This document shows positions 47,474 through 50,660 of a stretch of DNA of 50,660 nt, piece after piece. The DNA is taken from assembly GCF_030705415.1 (NCBI RefSeq), contig NZ_JAUZED010000013.1, positions 1-50,660 on the forward strand. The letters run 5' to 3'. The first letter of the stretch is position 1, and every line of letters starts with the position of its first letter. A program made the translations under genes and the position numbers. The DNA comes from Curtobacterium sp. A7_M15. GTDB lineage: Bacteria; Actinomycetota; Actinomycetes; Actinomycetales; Microbacteriaceae. Below the pieces are notes generated by a model. It had not been told where the DNA came from. It saw only the letters and a program-made list of their open reading frames with translations, and searched no databases.

Positions 47474-48923
47474 CCCGAAGGGCTTCCTCAAGGTCCAGGA
47501 GCGCGAGCTCCCGGCCCGTCGACCCGTGCCCGTGCGACTCATGGACTGGAAAGAGGTCTACGAGCAGCAGGAGTCGGGCGCGCTCAAGCGCCAGGCCGGA
47601 CGCTGCATGGACTGCGGCGTCCCGTTCTGCCACCAGGGGTGCCCGCTCGGCAACCTCATCCCGGAGTGGAACGACCTCACGTGGCGCGGCGAGGGCCGAC
47701 AGGCGATCGAGCGGCTGCACGCGACGAACAACTTCCCGGAGTTCACCGGTCGCCTCTGCCCCGCTCCCTGCGAGGCGTCGTGCGTGCTCGGTATCAACCA
47801 GCCCCCGGTGACGATCAAGCAGGTCGAGGTGTCGATCATCGACGAGGCGTTCCAGAACGGCTGGGTCACCCCGCACCCGCCGGAGCGCCTGACGGGCAAG
47901 ACGGTCGCGGTCGTCGGGTCCGGACCCGCCGGACTCGCCGCCGCACAGCAGCTGACCCGGGCCGGCCACACCGTCGCGGTGTACGAGCGCGACGACCGCA
48001 TCGGCGGTCTGCTCCGCTACGGCATCCCGGACTTCAAGATGGAGAAGCGTCAGATCGACGCCCGGCTCGCGCAGATGCAGGCCGAGGGCACCCGCTTCCG
48101 TGCGGGCGTCGAGATCGGGCGCGACATCACCTGGGACGACCTCAAGTCCCGGTACGACGCGGTCGTCGTCGCGACCGGCGCGACGGTCCCGCGCGACCTG
48201 CCGATCCCGGGGCGCGACCTCGCGGGCGTCCACTTCGCGATGGACTACCTCGTGCAGCAGAACAAGACGAACGCGGGCACGACGGTCGACAACCAGGTCA
48301 CCGCCGAGGGCAAGCACGTCGTCGTCATCGGCGGCGGCGACACGGGTGCGGACTGCATCGGGACCGCCCACCGGCAGGGCGCGCTGAGCGTGACGAACCT
48401 CGCGATCGGCAAGCAGCCGCCGCTCGAGCGTCCGTCCGAGCAGCCGTGGCCGATGTTCCCGACCGTGTTCGAGGTCACGAGCGCACACGAAGAGGGCGGC
48501 GAACGCCAGTACCTCGCGTCCACCGTCGAGTTCCTCGCGAACGAGGCCGGCGAGGTCCGGGCGCTCCGGGTCGCCGAGACCGAGTACCTCGACGGGCGCC
48601 GTGTCCCGAAGGCCGGCAGCGAGCGGGAGATCCCCGCGGACCTCGTCCTCATCGCGATGGGCTTCACGGGCCCCGAGACCGACACGCTCGAGCCGCAGCT
48701 CGGACTGCCGGTCACGGTGTCCGGTGCCGTTGCCCGCCAGGCCGACTACACGACCAACGAGCCGGGCGTCTTCGTCGCCGGTGACGCCGGCCGTGGGCAG
48801 TCGCTCATCGTGTGGGCGATCGCCGAGGGCCGTGCCGCCGCCGCCAAGGTCGACGAGTACCTCGAGGGCTCGACGATCCTCCCGGCTCCGGTCAAGGCGA
48901 CCGACCGGGCGATCTCGGTCTGA
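47466..48923 (+). CDS. gltD: Glutamate synthase small subunit
   Basis: 485 residues. It moves electrons from NADPH through FAD and two 4Fe-4S clusters to GltB. Cluster cysteines are C47, C50, C55, C59 ([13 protein letters not shown]) and C98, C102, C106 (CPAPCEASC). The FAD motif is [14 protein letters not shown], the NADPH motif [14 protein letters not shown], and the C-terminal FAD loop [22 protein letters not shown] 47466 lies inside the gltB 3' end, 5 bases after GGAGGT. The terminator-like hairpin downstream overlaps the pyk promoter region. Confidence 0.97.
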   Translation: MADPKGFLKVQERELPARRPVPVRLMDWKEVYEQQESGALKRQAGRCMDCGVPFCHQGCPLGNLIPEWNDLTWRGEGRQAIERLHATNNFPEFTGRLCPAPCEASCVLGINQPPVTIKQVEVSIIDEAFQNGWVTPHPPERLTGKTVAVVGSGPAGLAAAQQLTRAGHTVAVYERDDRIGGLLRYGIPDFKMEKRQIDARLAQMQAEGTRFRAGVEIGRDITWDDLKSRYDAVVVATGATVPRDLPIPGRDLAGVHFAMDYLVQQNKTNAGTTVDNQVTAEGKHVVVIGGGDTGADCIGTAHRQGALSVTNLAIGKQPPLERPSEQPWPMFPTVFEVTSAHEEGGERQYLASTVEFLANEAGEVRALRVAETEYLDGRRVPKAGSEREIPADLVLIAMGFTGPETDTLEPQLGLPVTVSGAVARQADYTTNEPGVFVAGDAGRGQSLIVWAIAEGRAAAAKVDEYLEGSTILPAPVKATDRAISV

Positions 48924-48964
48924 TCATGGACGTCCACCCGATGCTCATCCAGCAGTGAGCGACA

Positions 48965-48996
48965 GGCCACCGGCACTCGATAGGGTGCTGGTGGCC
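48965..48996 (+). terminator. Hairpin after gltD that contains the pyk -10 box
   Basis: 48965-48976 (GGCCACCGGCAC) pairs with 48985-48996 (GTGCTGGTGGCC) as 12 bp with one G-U, leaving an 8-base loop; the sequence continues TCGCTTCGTT. The -10 candidate TAGGGT (48981-48986) lies across the loop. Likely terminates gltBD. Confidence 0.6.
48981..48986 (+). promoter_or_regulatory. -10 candidate for pyk
   Basis: TAGGGT, 77 bases before the TTG start. The leader (from about 48993) carries an 8-bp hairpin at 49005-49029 (TTCCGCGC / GCGCGGAA). Confidence 0.5.
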
Positions 48997-49063
48997 TCGC
49001 TTCGTTCCGCGCGGCCCCACAGCGCGGAAACCCAAGCACCATCCACCACCACGAAGGAATCCA

Positions 49064-50509
49064 TTGAGACGCGCAAAGATCGTTTCGACGCTCGGACCGG
49101 CAACGTCGGAGTACGAGACCGTCAAGGAGATCATCGAGGCAGGCGTCGACGTCGCCCGCCTCAACCTCAGCCACGGTGACTACAGCGTCCACGAGGCCAA
49201 TTACGAGAACGTCCGCCGCGCCGCCGCGGAGCTCGGCAAGCCCGTCGCGATCCTCGTCGACCTGCAGGGTCCGAAGATCCGCCTCGCGAAGTTCGCCGAC
49301 GGCCCGCACGAACTCGCCGTCGGCGACGTGTTCACGATCACCACCGAGGACGTCCCCGGCTCGAAGGAGATCTGCGGCACGACGTTCAAGGGCCTCCCGC
49401 AGGACGTCAAGCCCGGCGACCCGCTGCTCATCGACGACGGCCGGGTCCGCCTCCGCGTGCTCGACACCGACGGCGTGCGCGTCCGCACCGAGGTCGTCGT
49501 CGCCGGCACCGTGTCCAACAACAAGGGCATCAACCTGCCCGGCGTCGCCGTCAACGTCCCCGCGCTCAGCGAGAAGGACGAGGCGGACCTCCGCTGGGGC
49601 ATCCGCCAGGGCGCCGACCTCATCGCGCTCTCCTTCGTGCGCAACGCCGCCGACGTCGAGCGCGCGCACGAGATCATGGACGAGGAGGGCAAGCGCCTCC
49701 CGGTCATCGCGAAGATCGAGAAGCCGCAGGCCGTCGACGCGCTCGAGGAGATCATCGACGCGTTCGACAGCATCATGGTCGCCCGCGGTGACCTCGGTGT
49801 CGAGCTCCCGCTCGAGGCGGTCCCGATCGTGCAGAAGCGCGCGGTCGAGCTCGCCCGCCGTATGGCGAAGCCGGTCATCGTCGCGACGCAGATGCTCGAG
49901 TCGATGATCTCGTCGCCGATCCCAACCCGCGCCGAGACGTCCGACGTCGCGAACGCCGTGCTCGACGGCGCGGACGCGGTCATGCTCTCCGGCGAGACCA
50001 GCGTCGGCGAGTACCCGGTGCAGACCGTCCGCACGATGGCCCGCATCGTCGAGTCCACCGAGGACCACGGCCTCGAGCGCATCGCGCCGCTCGGCACCAA
50101 GCCGCGCACCCTCGGCGGGGCGATCACCCTCGCCGCCGTCGAGATCGCGGAGTTCACCGAGGCCTCCTACCTCTGCGTTTTCACCGAGTCCGGCGACTCG
50201 GCGCGCCGCATGTCGCGTCTCCGCCACGGCCTGCCGATCATCGCGTTCACCCCGAACGAGGCGACGCGTCGCCGTATGGCACTCACCTGGGGCGTCCGCT
50301 CGTTCCTCGTCGAGCGCAAGACCCACACCGACGAGCTCTTCTCGCAGGTGGACGACGTCCTCCTCGAGAACGGCCTCGCCGCCCCCGGGGACCGGGTCAT
50401 CGTGACGGCGGGTTCCCCTCCCGGCATCGAGGGGTCGACGAACGACCTCCGCGTGCACCGCGTGGGCGACGCCCACGCCGAGGCCGCTCCGGCCTACGTG
50501 CGCGACTGA
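49064..50509 (+). CDS. pyk: Pyruvate kinase
   Basis: 481 residues. It makes pyruvate and ATP from PEP and ADP. The N-terminus MRRAKIVSTLGPATS, the B-domain (about 70-165), the catalytic lysine in VIAKIEKPQAVD, MVARGDLGVELP (Mg2+ ligands), and ATQMLESMI with PTRAETSDVANAVLDG are all present; a C-terminal allosteric domain (about 345-470) completes it. The start is TTG at 49064, preceded by GAAGGA at suitable spacing, and no better start exists in the conserved region. It is monocistronic as far as the window shows, ending in a large terminator. Confidence 0.97.
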   Translation: MRRAKIVSTLGPATSEYETVKEIIEAGVDVARLNLSHGDYSVHEANYENVRRAAAELGKPVAILVDLQGPKIRLAKFADGPHELAVGDVFTITTEDVPGSKEICGTTFKGLPQDVKPGDPLLIDDGRVRLRVLDTDGVRVRTEVVVAGTVSNNKGINLPGVAVNVPALSEKDEADLRWGIRQGADLIALSFVRNAADVERAHEIMDEEGKRLPVIAKIEKPQAVDALEEIIDAFDSIMVARGDLGVELPLEAVPIVQKRAVELARRMAKPVIVATQMLESMISSPIPTRAETSDVANAVLDGADAVMLSGETSVGEYPVQTVRTMARIVESTEDHGLERIAPLGTKPRTLGGAITLAAVEIAEFTEASYLCVFTESGDSARRMSRLRHGLPIIAFTPNEATRRRMALTWGVRSFLVERKTHTDELFSQVDDVLLENGLAAPGDRVIVTAGSPPGIEGSTNDLRVHRVGDAHAEAAPAYVRD

Positions 50510-50519
50510 CGTCGCGTCC

Positions 50520-50583
50520 CGACAGGGCGCGGACGGGAGGCGCGGTGCGGCGACGCACGCACCCTCCGGTCCGCGCCCTGTCG
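50520..50583 (+). terminator. Large compound terminator after pyk
   Basis: A perfect 15-bp outer stem pairs 50520-50534 with 50569-50583; after one mismatch GGAGG (50536-50540) can pair with CCTCC (50563-50567), and an inner 6-bp GGTGCG / CGCACC hairpin (50544-50549 / 50558-50563) competes for one base. It begins 11 bases after the stop. The remaining 77 bases to the window end hold nothing I can identify. Confidence 0.75.
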
Positions 50584-50660
50584 CGTTCCACCCCGCCGGT
50601 CGCGCTCCCGTCCCCGACCCGTCTCCGCCCCGTGGCGCGCCGCGCGCGCGCCTCGCGCCG

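Noticed and set aside
42773-47542. Very long antisense open frames opposite gltB, carB and metK-priA
   Set aside because: In 70 % GC DNA stop codons are rare in certain antisense frames. The translations are Arg/Asp/Val/His-rich with no recognisable domains, whereas the sense frames encode complete known enzymes.
48926-48958. Ten-codon frame MDVHPMLIQQ after gltD
   Set aside because: It has no ribosome-binding site of its own, ends before the pyk promoter and is too short to judge; chance is the simplest explanation without conservation data.

Overview
The window is 50.7 kb of very GC-rich DNA (roughly 70 %) packed with bacterial housekeeping genes. GTG starts, 1- to 4-base gene overlaps and the gene order (rarA-rpsD-alaS-ruvX-mltG-aroCKB, efp-nusB-pyrRBC-carAB-pyrF-gmk-rpoZ-metK-priA-fmt-rsmB-rpe, hisEGFI-trpE-trpCBA-lgt-gltBD-pyk) point to an actinobacterium. 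Protein style and the mIHF-guanylate kinase fusion suggest family Microbacteriaceae. Genus Curtobacterium is a guess from general resemblance only. I see no phage, transposon, CRISPR array, rRNA or tRNA, and nothing that looks horizontally acquired.

Layout. 1-2.2 kb: two minus-strand genes, a DUF349 coiled-coil protein and a membrane-anchored cyclophilin-type isomerase. 2.3-8.0 kb: rarA, a structured leader and rpsD with a strong terminator, a small membrane protein, alaS and ruvX. 8.1-12.6 kb: mltG, then the shikimate genes aroC-aroK-aroB. 12.6-14.9 kb: a small apparent insertion of two uncharacterised minus-strand genes facing aroB plus a divergent UbiB-type kinase gene. 15.1-26.3 kb: efp, nusB, then a tightly overlapping pyrimidine operon (pyrR, pyrB, pyrC, PH-like membrane protein, carA, carB, pyrF) that runs into a fused mIHF-gmk gene; rpoZ follows from its own likely promoter. 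26.3-32.7 kb: metK, a helicase-motif-lacking priA, a DUF4383 membrane protein on the other strand, fmt, rsmB. 32.7-41.4 kb: rpe, then four his genes merging by overlap into trpE and the trp genes, with two small membrane proteins. 41.7-50.5 kb: lgt, gltB-gltD and pyk, closed by a large compound terminator.

The genes jointly supply chorismate, tryptophan, part of histidine, UMP, GDP, SAM and glutamate, plus translation functions (S4, AlaRS, EF-P, Fmt, RsmB) and envelope functions (MltG, Lgt). No gap between genes exceeds 300 bases; the longest (trpA-lgt, rpsD leader, lgt-gltB, priA-DUF4383) are described as features or in neighbouring entries.

Most of the window is ordinary core genome and I found no convincing undescribed defence or biosynthetic system. 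Best leads: eight genes with a -10-like hexamer 6-7 bases before the start codon (leaderless transcripts); a 100-nt closed RNA structure before rpsD; a PyrR-type RNA site over the pyrR ribosome-binding site; the mIHF-Gmk fusion; a perfect 15-bp hairpin inside pyrF; the two-gene minus-strand module; and several short repeat families between genes.
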